NCBI GenBank assembly: GCA_000620545.1
Contig: JIBA01000012.1
Location: 372,001 to 436,000 of the forward strand
DNA from: Intrasporangiaceae bacterium URHB0013
GTDB lineage: Bacteria; Actinomycetota; Actinomycetes; Actinomycetales; Dermatophilaceae
DNA: 64,000 bases
Direction: 5' to 3'
The notes under the pieces are model-generated. The model searched no databases and was not told the DNA's origin. It worked only from the letters and a program-made list of their open reading frames with translations. Positions 1 through 8,260 of the stretch are shown piece after piece (position 1 is the first letter of the stretch; every line of letters starts with the position of its first letter). Both the position numbers and the translations under genes were made by a program.

Positions 1-837
1 GCCGGGGCGCGGTTCAGCGCCGCGAGCGGACGTGTGCCCGGGGCCGGCGAGTTCCTCTTCACCTTCCTCGCCTGCGCCGCGGCCTCGCTCGCGGCGTGGG
101 CCCTCGGCGACCTCAAGCGGGCCCGCCTCCAGCGCCTTGCCGACCTCCGGGACCGCGCCGAGCGGGTCGAGCGCGAGCGCGAGCAGGAGCTGCGGCTCGC
201 CGCCCAGCAGGAGCGCGCAGCCATCGCCCGTGAGATGCACGATGTCGTGGCGCACGCGCTGTCCGTCATCGTCGTGCAGGCCGACGGCGCCGCGTATGCC
301 GCCGAGCGCAGCCCCGAGGGTGCGCTCGCCCGGTCGGTGGGCGCGCTGGGGACCATCGGGTCGACAGCCCGTGACGCCCTGACCGAGACCCGCCGCCTCG
401 TGGGAGTCCTGCGCGATCCGGACTCGGGCGTCGAGCTGGCGCCGACCGGTGGCGTCTGCGAGCTCGACGACCTCGTCGCCGGCGTGCGCGCGGCCGGGGT
501 GCCGGTGGCCCTGACGGTCCGGGGCGCGGAGCGCAGCCGATCCGTGGGCCTGGACCTCGCGGCATACCGCGTGGTCCAGGAGTCCCTGACCAACGTCATC
601 AAGCACGCCGGGTCGGGCGCGTCCGCCGTCGTCGACGTCGAGCAGACCGACGAGGTGCTGCGCATCGTCGTGAGCGACGACGGCGTCGGCGCACGCAGCG
701 TCGACGACGGTCGCGGCCACGGGCTGCCCGGCATGCGCGAGCGGGTCGCCGTGCACGGCGGCACCCTCACCGCGGGGCCGCGAGCGGGTGGCGGCTTCGA
801 GGTGCGCGCGACGATGCCGACGAAGGGGGAGCGGTGA
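1..837 (+). CDS. Sensor histidine kinase, NarL/DesK type (5' end outside window)
   Basis: Membrane sensor kinase that autophosphorylates on His and passes the phosphate to the response regulator encoded next. The frame is open from base 1, so the true start lies upstream; the GTG at 34 is probably internal. One hydrophobic segment (visible residues about 16-35) is followed by a charged helix. The HisKA_3 dimerisation motif REMHDVVAHALSV has its phosphoacceptor His at visible residue 80. A HATPase_c domain ends with the G-box GHGLPGMRERV. The stop overlaps the start of the next gene (GTGA), so the two are translationally coupled. The signal cannot be told because the input domain is cut off. 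Confidence 0.9.
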   Translation, partial: AGARFSAASGRVPGAGEFLFTFLACAAASLAAWALGDLKRARLQRLADLRDRAERVEREREQELRLAAQQERAAIAREMHDVVAHALSVIVVQADGAAYAAERSPEGALARSVGALGTIGSTARDALTETRRLVGVLRDPDSGVELAPTGGVCELDDLVAGVRAAGVPVALTVRGAERSRSVGLDLAAYRVVQESLTNVIKHAGSGASAVVDVEQTDEVLRIVVSDDGVGARSVDDGRGHGLPGMRERVAVHGGTLTAGPRAGGGFEVRATMPTKGER

Positions 838-1535
838 CCGAGGTGATGAGCGAGCGGTCGACGGACCGGGCGACCCGGGTGATGATCGTCGACGACCAGG
901 CGCTCGTGCGCGCGGGCTTCCGCATGGTGCTCGACGCGGAGCCCGACATCGACGTGGTCGCCGAGTGCGCCGACGGGCTGGCTGCCCTCGACGCGCTGCC
1001 CGGCCGTGACGTCGACGTCGTGCTCATGGACATCCGGATGCCCCGGCTCGACGGCATCGAGGCGACCCGGCGGGTCGTCGAGCGCGGCGACACCCCGAAG
1101 GTGCTCGTCCTGACGACCTTCGACCTCGACGAGTACGTCTACGCAGCCCTGCGTGCGGGCGCGGCCGGCTTCCTGCTCAAGGACGCCGGACCGTCGGAGC
1201 TGCTCGCGGCGATCCGCGCGGTGCACACCGGTGACGCCGTCGTCGCCCCGGGACCGACCCGCCGGCTGCTCGACCGCTTCCTGCCCGTGCTCGTGGATCC
1301 CGTCGAACCGACCGCGCTGGAGCAGCTCGACGTGCTGACCGAGCGCGAGCGCGAGGTGCTCGAAGCGGTGGGCAAGGGGCTCAACAACACCGAGATCGCC
1401 GCGACCCTCTACGTCGCCGAAGCCACCGTCAAGACGCACATCGGCCGCATCCTCGCCAAGCTCGGACTGCGTGACCGGGTGCAGATGGTCGTGCTGGCCT
1501 ACGAGACGGGGCTGGTCCGCGTCGGGGACGCCTGA
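834..1535 (+). CDS. Response regulator, NarL/LuxR family
   Basis: DNA-binding partner of the upstream kinase, 233 residues, the usual length for the family. The receiver domain (about 15-130) has the acidic pair D20-D21 and the phosphoacceptor D66 in VVLMDIRMP. The C-terminal LuxR helix-turn-helix (about 165-225) shows LTEREREVLEAVGKGLNNTEIA and VKTHIGRILAKL. The GTG at 834 overlaps the kinase stop; an ATG at 846 is an alternative start. These pairs often regulate a nearby ABC transporter or stress gene, but no target is evident inside the window. Confidence 0.93.
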   Translation: MTEVMSERSTDRATRVMIVDDQALVRAGFRMVLDAEPDIDVVAECADGLAALDALPGRDVDVVLMDIRMPRLDGIEATRRVVERGDTPKVLVLTTFDLDEYVYAALRAGAAGFLLKDAGPSELLAAIRAVHTGDAVVAPGPTRRLLDRFLPVLVDPVEPTALEQLDVLTEREREVLEAVGKGLNNTEIAATLYVAEATVKTHIGRILAKLGLRDRVQMVVLAYETGLVRVGDA

Positions 1536-1563
1536 CTCGTCGGCCGTGGGCAAGGTGCGAGGC

Positions 1564-1635
1564 GCACCGGCACGCCGGGCAGCACCGGCACGCCTGGCGG
1601 CACCGGCACGCCTGGCGGCACCGGCACGCCCGGTG
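1564..1635. repeat. Four tandem copies of an 18-bp unit
   Basis: The core GCACCGGCACGCC recurs at 1564, 1582, 1600 and 1618, a spacing of exactly 18 bp. The two middle units are identical. The repeat lies between the 3' ends of two convergent genes and is probably non-coding. Replication slippage is the simplest explanation. Confidence 0.85.
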
Positions 1636-1653
1636 GGACTGCCAGAGCGGGCG

Positions 1654-2100
1654 TCAGTTCGCCGCCCGGTCGATGGCCCTCCTGAGGAGGAACTCCGACC
1701 GGCGCCTGGTGCGGGCGATCTTGGCGTAGGCCTTCCTGTCCGTCGGGGAGAGGGTCTCCTCCTCGAGGCGCTCCGGCAGGTGGCCCGCCGAGTTGCGGTA
1801 GTAGGTCGCCGCACCCCGTTCAGCCGCGACACGGGCCGCCGAGATGAGCATCGAGGACAGCGCGGTGAAGAGGATGACGTCGCGGGTGCGCTCCCGCTCG
1901 TAGTCGCCCTTGACCGGGACGCTGCGTCCCGTTGCGAGCTTCCAGCTCCGCTGCGCGACGTCGGTCGCCACCTTCGTCGCGAGGACGGTCGAGCCGATGC
2001 TGAGGATCCTCCAGACAGGGCCGCCGGCCGGGGTGTGCTTCGTCCGGTCGGCCTTGGCCGCGGCCGTGGAGACCGCCTTCTTCGTGTCCTTGGAACCCAT
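1654..2100 (-). CDS. DUF4235 membrane protein
   Basis: A 148-residue protein of the actinobacterial DUF4235 family, function unknown. A Lys-rich N-terminus is followed by the family region starting near residue 28 (GPVWRILSIGSTVLATKVA) and a second hydrophobic helix (VILFTALSSMLISAARVAA). This gives two predicted membrane-associated segments. The C-terminal third is charged and Arg-rich. The gene is monocistronic, converges on the response regulator and diverges from the thiamine transporter. Family assignment is by pattern recognition only. Confidence 0.75.
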   Translation of the reverse strand: MGSKDTKKAVSTAAAKADRTKHTPAGGPVWRILSIGSTVLATKVATDVAQRSWKLATGRSVPVKGDYERERTRDVILFTALSSMLISAARVAAERGAATYYRNSAGHLPERLEEETLSPTDRKAYAKIARTRRRSEFLLRRAIDRAAN

Positions 2101-2170
2101 GCTGTGACTGTACCCATGCCGCCCGGAGTAGAGTCACCCCGACAACTGCATAGCACCACCCGTTCATCAC

Positions 2171-2266
2171 GACAGGGGAGCGCCCTCGAGCGCTGAGAGT
2201 GCGGCAGCCAGACGGCCGAGCCGCAGACCCTCGAACCTGCTCCGGTTAGCACCGGCGAAGGAAGTC
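2171..2266 (+). promoter_or_regulatory. TPP riboswitch (THI element)
   Basis: Thiamine pyrophosphate-sensing leader. The conserved THI blocks occur in order: GGGGAGC at 2175, CTGAGAGTGCGG at 2192, CGCAGACCCTCGAACCTG, then the P4/P5 strand CCGGTTAGCACCGG and the closing GAAGGAAGT. It sits about 100 bp upstream of the thiamine-precursor transporter, which is the expected arrangement. Thiamine sufficiency is expected to switch the two downstream genes off. Confidence 0.96.
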
Positions 2267-2291
2267 GGTATTTCTCAGGCCACCGCACGGC

Positions 2292-2308
2292 ACACGTCAA
2301 CGACGTGT
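2292..2308 (+). other. Hairpin in the riboswitch expression platform
   Basis: ACACGTC (2292-2298) and GACGTGT (2302-2308) form a perfect 7-bp stem with a 3-base loop, between the TPP aptamer and the ykoE start. No T-tract follows. It may be part of a translational switch or a Rho-related structure rather than a classical terminator. The role is inferred from position only. Confidence 0.5.
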
Positions 2309-2369
2309 CCCGATCGGCTGGCTTCCCCCAGGTATCCACACGTATCCACTGGAACCCGGGAGACACACC

Positions 2370-2984
2370 ATGTCCAAGACCATCACCGCGAGCGGTCCGT
2401 TGACCCGCTGGCGCACCATCGACCTGCTCACCTGCGCCTTCCTCGGGGTCGCCTTCGGCGTCGCCTACTGGGCCTGGGGGCTGGTCTACTCCGTCCCGTC
2501 GGAGGCCGTGTCCGCGCCCTTTCCGCCCCTCGGCGCCCTCTTCAACTGGCCCTGGCTCGTCGCCGGCATCGTCGGCATGCTCATCATCCGGCGCCCCGGT
2601 GCGGCCGTCTTCACCGAGCTGCTCGCCGCCATCGTGTCCGCGCTCATCGGTACGCAGTGGGGCCTGACCACGCTCGTCTCGGGTCTCGTCCAGGGCCTCG
2701 GCGTCGAGCTCGGCTTCGCCGTCTTCGGGTATGCCGTCTACAGCTGGGGCCCGCTGCTGCTCGGCGGCTTCCTCGCCGGCGCGTTCGAGGCCGTCTACGA
2801 GTGGTACTCCTACTGGACCGACTGGGCCTGGGACTACAAGGTCGCCTACCTCTTCCTGCTCGGCGGCTCGGTGGCCGTCTTCGGCTCGCTCCTCGCCGTC
2901 GCCCTGACGCGTGTCCTCGCCGCGGCCGGAGCGCTCAACCCGTTCCCGCCGGGCCAGGAGCTCCGCGAGCAGCGCGCCGTCTGA
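2370..2984 (+). CDS. ykoE: ECF transporter substrate-binding subunit YkoE (HMP/thiamine precursor)
   Basis: Membrane S-component of an energy-coupling-factor importer for hydroxymethylpyrimidine or another thiamine precursor. It has 204 residues and about six hydrophobic segments, starting at LLTCAFLGVAFGVAYWAWGL. The family features YSVPSE, FPPLGALFNWPW and EWYSYWTDWAWDYK are present. The ATG is preceded by GGGAGA. Upstream lies a TPP riboswitch. Downstream, 22 bp away, are the ATPase and T-component fused in one protein. Substrate identity rests on family and riboswitch context. Confidence 0.93.
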   Translation: MSKTITASGPLTRWRTIDLLTCAFLGVAFGVAYWAWGLVYSVPSEAVSAPFPPLGALFNWPWLVAGIVGMLIIRRPGAAVFTELLAAIVSALIGTQWGLTTLVSGLVQGLGVELGFAVFGYAVYSWGPLLLGGFLAGAFEAVYEWYSYWTDWAWDYKVAYLFLLGGSVAVFGSLLAVALTRVLAAAGALNPFPPGQELREQRAV

Positions 2985-3006
2985 CCCGCACGAGGTGAGT
3001 CCTCCG

Positions 3007-5337
3007 GTGGAGACGAGGCACGAGAACGCCTCCCGTGACGCCGCCCGGGAGCCCGGCGGCCTCTCGGTGCAGGTGCGCGACCTGACGTGGCGACCCTTCG
3101 GGCGCTCCCGTCCGGTCCTCGACGGCCTCGACCTCACTGTCGAGCCCGGCGAGCGGGTGCTGCTCGCCGGGCCGAGCGGGTCGGGCAAGTCGACGCTGCT
3201 CCGGGCCGTCGCCGGCCTGCTGCTGACCGCCGACGCCGGTGACCTGTCGGGCACGGTGACCGTGGGCGGCCTTGGGCCACAGGACGTTCCGGGTTCGGTG
3301 GGCCTCGTGCTGCAGGACCCGGGGGCGGGCGTCGTCGCGTCGAGCATCGGCCGTGACGTCGCCTTCGGTCTCGAGAACGTCTCGCTGCCACCCGGGGAGA
3401 TGCCGTCCCGGGTGGAGGCAGCACTGCGCGAGGTCGGGCTCACCATGTCGCCCGACAGCTCGCCGGCGACCCTGAGCGGGGGCGAGTCCCAGCGGCTCGC
3501 GCTCGCCGGGGCGCTCGTCATGGAGCCGTCGGTGCTGCTGCTCGACGAGCCGACGGCGATGCTCGATGCCGCAACAGCGGGAGACGTGCGGGCCGTCGTC
3601 GCCGACGTCGTCGAGAGGCGCGGTCTCACCCTCGTCGTCGTCGAGCACCGGCTCGACGGCTGGCTCGACCTCGTCGACCGGCTCGTCGTCATCGATGACT
3701 CCGGTTCCGTCGTGGCCGACGGCGAGCCGCGTCAGGTCCTCAGAGAACACGGGGACTCTCTTGCGGCGCAAGGCATCTGGGTCCCGGGCATGCCAGACCC
3801 AGTGCCGCTGACGCTCGACCTCGAGCCGGCTCGGGGTGCGGCGGCTGGGCGCGTGCCGCCGGGCCGTGTCGTGGCGGCGGCGTCGGACGTCCGGGTCGAG
3901 CACCGCAGCCGGCGGCTGGGGGAGCGGTCCCGCACGACGCTCGCCGTCGACTCCGCCGACCTCGAGGCGCGGGCAGGTCGGTCGGTGGCGCTCGTCGGAC
4001 CCAGCGGCGCCGGCAAGTCGTCGCTCATGTCCGCGCTCGGCGGCCTCGCCGAGCCGGCGCGCGGCACCGTGGACGTGGCCCTGCCCCTGACGCCCGCCGA
4101 GACGGGGAGGCGCGCCGTCGCGCGCGACCGGCTCGCGCCGCCGCACGAGTGGTCCTCGCCCGACCTGGCGCGCGTCGTCGCCTGGGTCCCCCAGCGTGCG
4201 GCCACCTCCCTGGTCGGTCGCACCGTGCGCGACGACGTCCTGACCACCCCGCTGGCACTGGGGCACGATCCGGACGTCGCCGGTCGCCGAGCCGACGCCC
4301 TCCTCGGTGCGCTCGGGCTCGCGCACCTGGCGGACGCCGACCCGCGACAGCTCTCCGGCGGCGAGCAGCGCCGCCTCGCGATGGCCGCTGCCGTGGCGCA
4401 CGGCCCCGCGCTGGTGCTGGCCGACGAGCCGACCGTCGGGCAGGACCGGCTCACGTGGGCGGCCGTGTCCGGCGTGCTGGCGGCGGCCCGGGACGAGGGT
4501 GCGGCCGTCGTCGTCACGACCCACGACCCAGGCGTCGTGGGGCACGCCGACCGCGTCGTGCGGCTGGAGGCTCCAACCCCGCCGCTGGCCGCCCGGGAGC
4601 CGGAGCGCCACCCGTTGCTGGCTCGTGTCGGGCCCCTCGCCCTGCTCGTGGCGGCCCTGTGCGTCCTGCCCCTGCCCGCCTTGCTCGACACCTGGCGCCA
4701 GGGCCTGGCCGTCCTCGCCGTCGAGGTCGTGCTCGGCCTCGTCGGCCTGCTCGCGCCGGGTCGCGGCCGCGCGCCCGAGGGACGTCTGCGGGGCGTTCTC
4801 GCGCGGCTGGCGCCCGCCGCGCTCGCCGTCGTCGGTGTCGCCTGGTCGGCCTGGCTCCTGGGCGGACGTGACCTCGAGGTCGCGTCGGGAGCCGCGCTGC
4901 GTGTGCTCTGCCTGCTCGTGCCCTCGGCCTTCGTCGTCGGCTTCCTCGACCCCGAGGGACTCGGCGACCACCTGGCCCAGCGGGTCCGGCTCCCGGCGCG
5001 CCCCGTCGTCGCCGCGACCGCGTCGCTCCAGCGGCTCCAGTCGTTCGACACGCTGTGGCGCGAGCTCATGACGACCCGCCGCGTGCGCGGCATCCGGGCG
5101 GACCGGGGGCCGCTCGCACGCGCACGCGAGGCGGTCGTCGTGACGGGCGGGCTGCTCATCGGCGCGCTCGGCCAGGCGTCGACGCTCGCGCTCGCGATGG
5201 ACGCACGCGGCTTCGCCGAGGCCCGGCGACGCTCCTGGGCGGGGCCCGCGCCGTGGCGCCTGCCCGACACGCTGGCCGTCGGTGCCGGCCTGCTCGTGGT
5301 CGCCGCGGCGGTCGCGGCCCGGCTGCTGCTGCCCTGA
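3007..5337 (+). CDS. ECF transporter ATPase-ATPase-transmembrane fusion (YkoD-YkoC)
   Basis: A 776-residue energy module for YkoE. The first ABC ATPase has Walker A GPSGSGKST (about residue 55), signature LSGGESQ and Walker B VLLLDEPT. The second has Walker A GPSGAGKSS (about 331), LSGGEQRR and LVLADEPT. An EcfT membrane domain follows from about residue 535, with coupling motifs RRVRGIRADRG and MDARGF near the end. Start GTG 3007 is chosen because GAGGTGAG lies 7 bp before it; GTG 2995 in the same frame is the alternative. In Bacillus YkoD and YkoC are separate proteins. This is the sole ATPase in the locus. Confidence 0.92.
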   Translation: METRHENASRDAAREPGGLSVQVRDLTWRPFGRSRPVLDGLDLTVEPGERVLLAGPSGSGKSTLLRAVAGLLLTADAGDLSGTVTVGGLGPQDVPGSVGLVLQDPGAGVVASSIGRDVAFGLENVSLPPGEMPSRVEAALREVGLTMSPDSSPATLSGGESQRLALAGALVMEPSVLLLDEPTAMLDAATAGDVRAVVADVVERRGLTLVVVEHRLDGWLDLVDRLVVIDDSGSVVADGEPRQVLREHGDSLAAQGIWVPGMPDPVPLTLDLEPARGAAAGRVPPGRVVAAASDVRVEHRSRRLGERSRTTLAVDSADLEARAGRSVALVGPSGAGKSSLMSALGGLAEPARGTVDVALPLTPAETGRRAVARDRLAPPHEWSSPDLARVVAWVPQRAATSLVGRTVRDDVLTTPLALGHDPDVAGRRADALLGALGLAHLADADPRQLSGGEQRRLAMAAAVAHGPALVLADEPTVGQDRLTWAAVSGVLAAARDEGAAVVVTTHDPGVVGHADRVVRLEAPTPPLAAREPERHPLLARVGPLALLVAALCVLPLPALLDTWRQGLAVLAVEVVLGLVGLLAPGRGRAPEGRLRGVLARLAPAALAVVGVAWSAWLLGGRDLEVASGAALRVLCLLVPSAFVVGFLDPEGLGDHLAQRVRLPARPVVAATASLQRLQSFDTLWRELMTTRRVRGIRADRGPLARAREAVVVTGGLLIGALGQASTLALAMDARGFAEARRRSWAGPAPWRLPDTLAVGAGLLVVAAAVAARLLLP

Positions 5338-5391
5338 GCCCTCCGCGAGGCACAATGGCCGCGCACACCTCGCGACAGGAAGGGGCCGCAC

Positions 5392-5949
5392 GTGCCCGTG
5401 CCAGGCCGACCCCGCCCAGCCACCCGTGCCAGCAGCACGATCCGAGCCAGCGGCGGACCCCGCACCACCGCTCGGGCGTATGCCGTCCCGGCCCTCGCGC
5501 TGGGGCTGTCGGCCTCGTTCGTGCTCGCGGGCTGCGGCCAGCCTGCGCAATCGACCGACGACTCCGTCGGTCGCACGGTGAGCGTCCCCGTGCAGCCGAC
5601 CATCACCGCCGAGACACCGACCGACGACCAGCCCGACCCGAGCGACACGACCGCGCCGAGCGACGGCGGCCTCTTCGACGCCGCATCGAGCCTGACCGGC
5701 GCCACCTGCCGGCCCACCGGCGAGTCATGGAGCTTCACCGGCACGCTGACCAACTCCGACACCGAGGAGCACACGTTCACCGTGGCCGTCTTCATCGTCA
5801 GGAAGTCCGACGCCTCCGACGTCGCCGGCAAGGAGGTCGACGTCAAGCTGGCCGCCGGCGCAACCGCACCCGTCGCGATCACCAGCTTCCACACCGGGCC
5901 GGACAAGGGCGTCGAGTGCCTGAGCGGTGTGACGGTCAAGGGTCGCTGA
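5392..5949 (+). CDS. Putative lipoprotein
   Basis: A 185-residue exported protein. A long basic N-terminus leads into a hydrophobic stretch and lipobox VLAGC with Cys48 as the predicted lipid site. An acidic Thr/Pro/Asp linker follows. The C-terminal beta-rich domain (about 100-185) contains SWSFTGTLTNSDTEEHTFTV, resembling FxLYD-type immunoglobulin-like domains seen in actinobacterial lipoproteins. AGGAAGGGG precedes the GTG. It is followed 2 bp later by the histidine phosphatase gene. No function can be assigned. Confidence 0.8.
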   Translation: MPVPGRPRPATRASSTIRASGGPRTTARAYAVPALALGLSASFVLAGCGQPAQSTDDSVGRTVSVPVQPTITAETPTDDQPDPSDTTAPSDGGLFDAASSLTGATCRPTGESWSFTGTLTNSDTEEHTFTVAVFIVRKSDASDVAGKEVDVKLAAGATAPVAITSFHTGPDKGVECLSGVTVKGR

Positions 5950-5951
5950 CG

Positions 5952-6548
5952 GTGCGGCTCTTCCTCGTGCGGCACGGGCAGACGCACGCCAACGTCGCCC
6001 GTCAGCTCGACACGGCCGTACCCGGTGTGGACCTCACCGACGAGGGACGGGCCCAGGCCCGGGCTCTCGCCGACCGGCTCGGGGGCGAGGACCTCGGCGC
6101 GATCTACACCTCGGACCTCGTGCGCACCCAGCAGACCGCGGCCCCGCTCGCCGACCTCCTCGGCCTGGAGCTGGTCGTGCTCCCGGGGCTTCGCGAGATC
6201 CAGGCCGGCGACTACGAGATGTCGACCGAGTGGCAGCCCTACATCGACGCCGTCACCCGGTGGCGCGACGACCCCGCTCACACGATCCCCGGTGGCGACA
6301 GCGGTGCCGCCTTCATGCAGCGGTACGACGCGGCGATCGCACGCATCGCCTCCGACGGTCACGAGTCCGCGGTCGCGGTGAGCCACGGCGCCGCCATGCG
6401 CGTTTGGTGCTCCGCCTCGCTCGGCCTGCCCGCCGACTTCTTCGACGGACGCCGCCTCGACAACGCGCACGTCGTGACGCTGGAAGGTGACCCCGAGGTC
6501 GGTTGGCGGCTACTCGCCTGGGGCGACGAGCCGGTCACGCATGGCTGA
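5952..6548 (+). CDS. Histidine phosphatase (phosphoglycerate mutase-like) family protein
   Basis: A 198-residue cytosolic phosphohydrolase of unknown substrate. The catalytic LVRHGQT motif sits at about residues 6-12 and the second His in VAVSHGAAMR. The acid/base region LREIQAGDYE lies between. The GTG at 5952 follows the lipoprotein stop by 2 bp. The frame is open far upstream, but only this start fits the family's N-terminus. The last codons overlap the ATG of the next gene, so the three genes from 5392 are probably one transcript. Confidence 0.88.
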   Translation: MRLFLVRHGQTHANVARQLDTAVPGVDLTDEGRAQARALADRLGGEDLGAIYTSDLVRTQQTAAPLADLLGLELVVLPGLREIQAGDYEMSTEWQPYIDAVTRWRDDPAHTIPGGDSGAAFMQRYDAAIARIASDGHESAVAVSHGAAMRVWCSASLGLPADFFDGRRLDNAHVVTLEGDPEVGWRLLAWGDEPVTHG

Positions 6549-8142
6549 CTCGCGACCCGCTGGCACGTGGCGCTGGGCCGGCGCCGTCGGCGGCCTCGTC
6601 CTCGCTGCCGCGTCGTGGGGATCGGGCGCTCTGCCGCGACCCAACACCGGTGTGCTGTGGCCGGGGGTCGCGTGGTGGACGACCAAGGGCGGCTCGCCCC
6701 TGCTCGCCACGGTCTCGACACTCGCCATGGCCCTGCTCGTCCTCGCCTGGTGGCGCCTGCGCGACACGGAGGTGTCGGTCCGCTGGTGGTGGCTGACGAT
6801 CGCGCTGTGGTTCGCGCCGCTCGTCGCCGCGATGCCGCTCTACAGCCGAGACCTCTACTCGTATGCCGCCCAGGGCCTGCTCTGGGACCAGGGACTGAGC
6901 CCCTACGACCACGTCGTCCGCGAGCTCGACTCGCCGTGGCGTGCCTCGACCGCGCCGACGTGGCTCGACAGCCCGACGCCCTACGGGCCGGTGTGGCTGC
7001 TCCTCGCCAGGGCCGTCGCATCGGTCTCGGGCGAGCTCTGGGTCGCGTTGCTGCTCCTTCGTCTGCTCGCCGTCGTCGGCGTCGTCGTCATGGCGTGGGC
7101 CGTGCCCGACGTCGCTCGCCGGATCGGCTGGTCGCCCGTGCGGGCGCTGTGGCTGGGCGTGGCGGTGCCGCTCGTCGGTGCCCACTTCGTCGGGGGAGCG
7201 CACAACGACGCCCTCATGGTCGGTGCGGTGCTCGGTGGCCTCGCCCTCGCGCTGCGCGGCCGCTTCGTCGTCGCGTGCGTCGTCATCGCGCTCGGGGCCA
7301 TGGTCAAGATCACGGCCGTCATCGCCCTGCCATTCGTCGTGATCCTCTGGGCCCGCCACCGCGCGGCCGCACGGCCTTCGCCGATGAGCGGGACGGGCGG
7401 CACGGCATACGCCCGCTGGGGTGATGTCGTGCGCGCGGGCGCCCTGACGGTGGCCTGCGCCGGCGTGCCCCTGGCGCTCGGCGGAGTCGTGACCGGTCTC
7501 GGCTTCTCGTGGCTCAACCCGACGGGGACCCCCGGCAAGAACGAGCAGTGGACGTCGCTGCCCACCGCGGTCGGGGTCGCCGTCGGCGCTGTCGGGCACC
7601 TGCTCGGCCACGACGAGTGGCGTGACATCGGCGTCGACACCGCGCGGGCCGTCGCGCTCGTCGTCCTGGCCCTGCTCCTCCCGCTCGTCTGGCTCGCGGC
7701 GCTCAAGCCCGCTGACACCGGCGGGTTGACCGGGGAGGCCGCCGCGACCGAGCCACGGCTGCGGCCGGTGCGCGGCATCGCGTGGGCGATGCTCGCCGTC
7801 GTCGTGCTCGCTCCCGTCTTCCTGGGCTGGTACTACCTCTGGGTGCTCCCGCTCTTCGCCGTGTCGCTCGGTGCGCTGTGGCAGGAGCGTCTCGAGCGCC
7901 CGCTCGCCGTCGTCGCGAGCATCGCCTGCTTCGCGACCCTGCCGGAGGGCTACAGCCTCGGATTGACGACCACCGCTGTCGGGGTGCCGATCGCACTCGT
8001 CGTCCTCGTCCTGCTGCTGCGGCGCGGGCTGCGCACCGCCCGCCGCACCGACTGGAGGCACCTTCTCGACCTCGACCGCCCCCTCGTGCGCCGCGGTTCC
8101 ACCGCCCCCGCTGCCCCCGCCCGTTCCGCCCGTTCGAGGTGA
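6541..8142 (+). CDS. mptB: Polyprenol-phosphate-mannose-dependent mannosyltransferase, MptB-like (GT-C)
   Basis: Polytopic membrane enzyme expected to use a polyprenol phosphomannose donor to extend an alpha-1,6 mannan core of lipomannan-type glycolipids. It has 533 residues and about 12 hydrophobic segments. The GT-C signature SRDLYSYAAQG lies near residue 100, followed by PTPYGPVWL, GGAHNDALMVG and KITAVIALPF. The ATG at 6541 overlaps the phosphatase stop. The stop codon falls inside the left arm of a 48-bp palindrome. Related mannosyltransferases share these motifs, so the exact linkage is uncertain. Confidence 0.82.
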   Translation: MADSRPAGTWRWAGAVGGLVLAAASWGSGALPRPNTGVLWPGVAWWTTKGGSPLLATVSTLAMALLVLAWWRLRDTEVSVRWWWLTIALWFAPLVAAMPLYSRDLYSYAAQGLLWDQGLSPYDHVVRELDSPWRASTAPTWLDSPTPYGPVWLLLARAVASVSGELWVALLLLRLLAVVGVVVMAWAVPDVARRIGWSPVRALWLGVAVPLVGAHFVGGAHNDALMVGAVLGGLALALRGRFVVACVVIALGAMVKITAVIALPFVVILWARHRAAARPSPMSGTGGTAYARWGDVVRAGALTVACAGVPLALGGVVTGLGFSWLNPTGTPGKNEQWTSLPTAVGVAVGAVGHLLGHDEWRDIGVDTARAVALVVLALLLPLVWLAALKPADTGGLTGEAAATEPRLRPVRGIAWAMLAVVVLAPVFLGWYYLWVLPLFAVSLGALWQERLERPLAVVASIACFATLPEGYSLGLTTTAVGVPIALVVLVLLLRRGLRTARRTDWRHLLDLDRPLVRRGSTAPAAPARSARSR

Positions 8143-8179
8143 TCGCGGCACCCACGTGGGTGACGCGATCACCTCGAAC
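8132..8179. repeat. 48-bp interrupted palindrome
   Basis: The arms GTTCGAGGTGATCGCG (8132-8147) and CGCGATCACCTCGAAC (8164-8179) are perfect inverse complements. Between them CACCCACGTGGGTG (8149-8162) is itself a 14-bp perfect palindrome, leaving one G/A mismatch pair at 8148/8163. It overlaps the stop codon of the mannosyltransferase gene and has no T-tract. It could be an mRNA 3' stem, a protein-binding site or a dispersed repeat. Confidence 0.9.
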
Positions 8180-8260
8180 CGAGGCGGCCGCCGGTCACGG
8201 ATCGGCGACAGTTGGCCACGGCCGCCCGCCGTCCTGGGCCCGGTATCCGAGACTGTCCCG

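Noticed and set aside
1564-1635. CRISPR array
   Set aside because: The 18-bp units are directly tandem with no spacers and no cas genes are nearby.
2935-6470. Long minus-strand open frames across the thiamine transporter fusion
   Set aside because: Composition is Arg/Gly/Gln-rich noise typical of the antisense of GC-rich genes. The plus-strand frame has all ABC and EcfT motifs.
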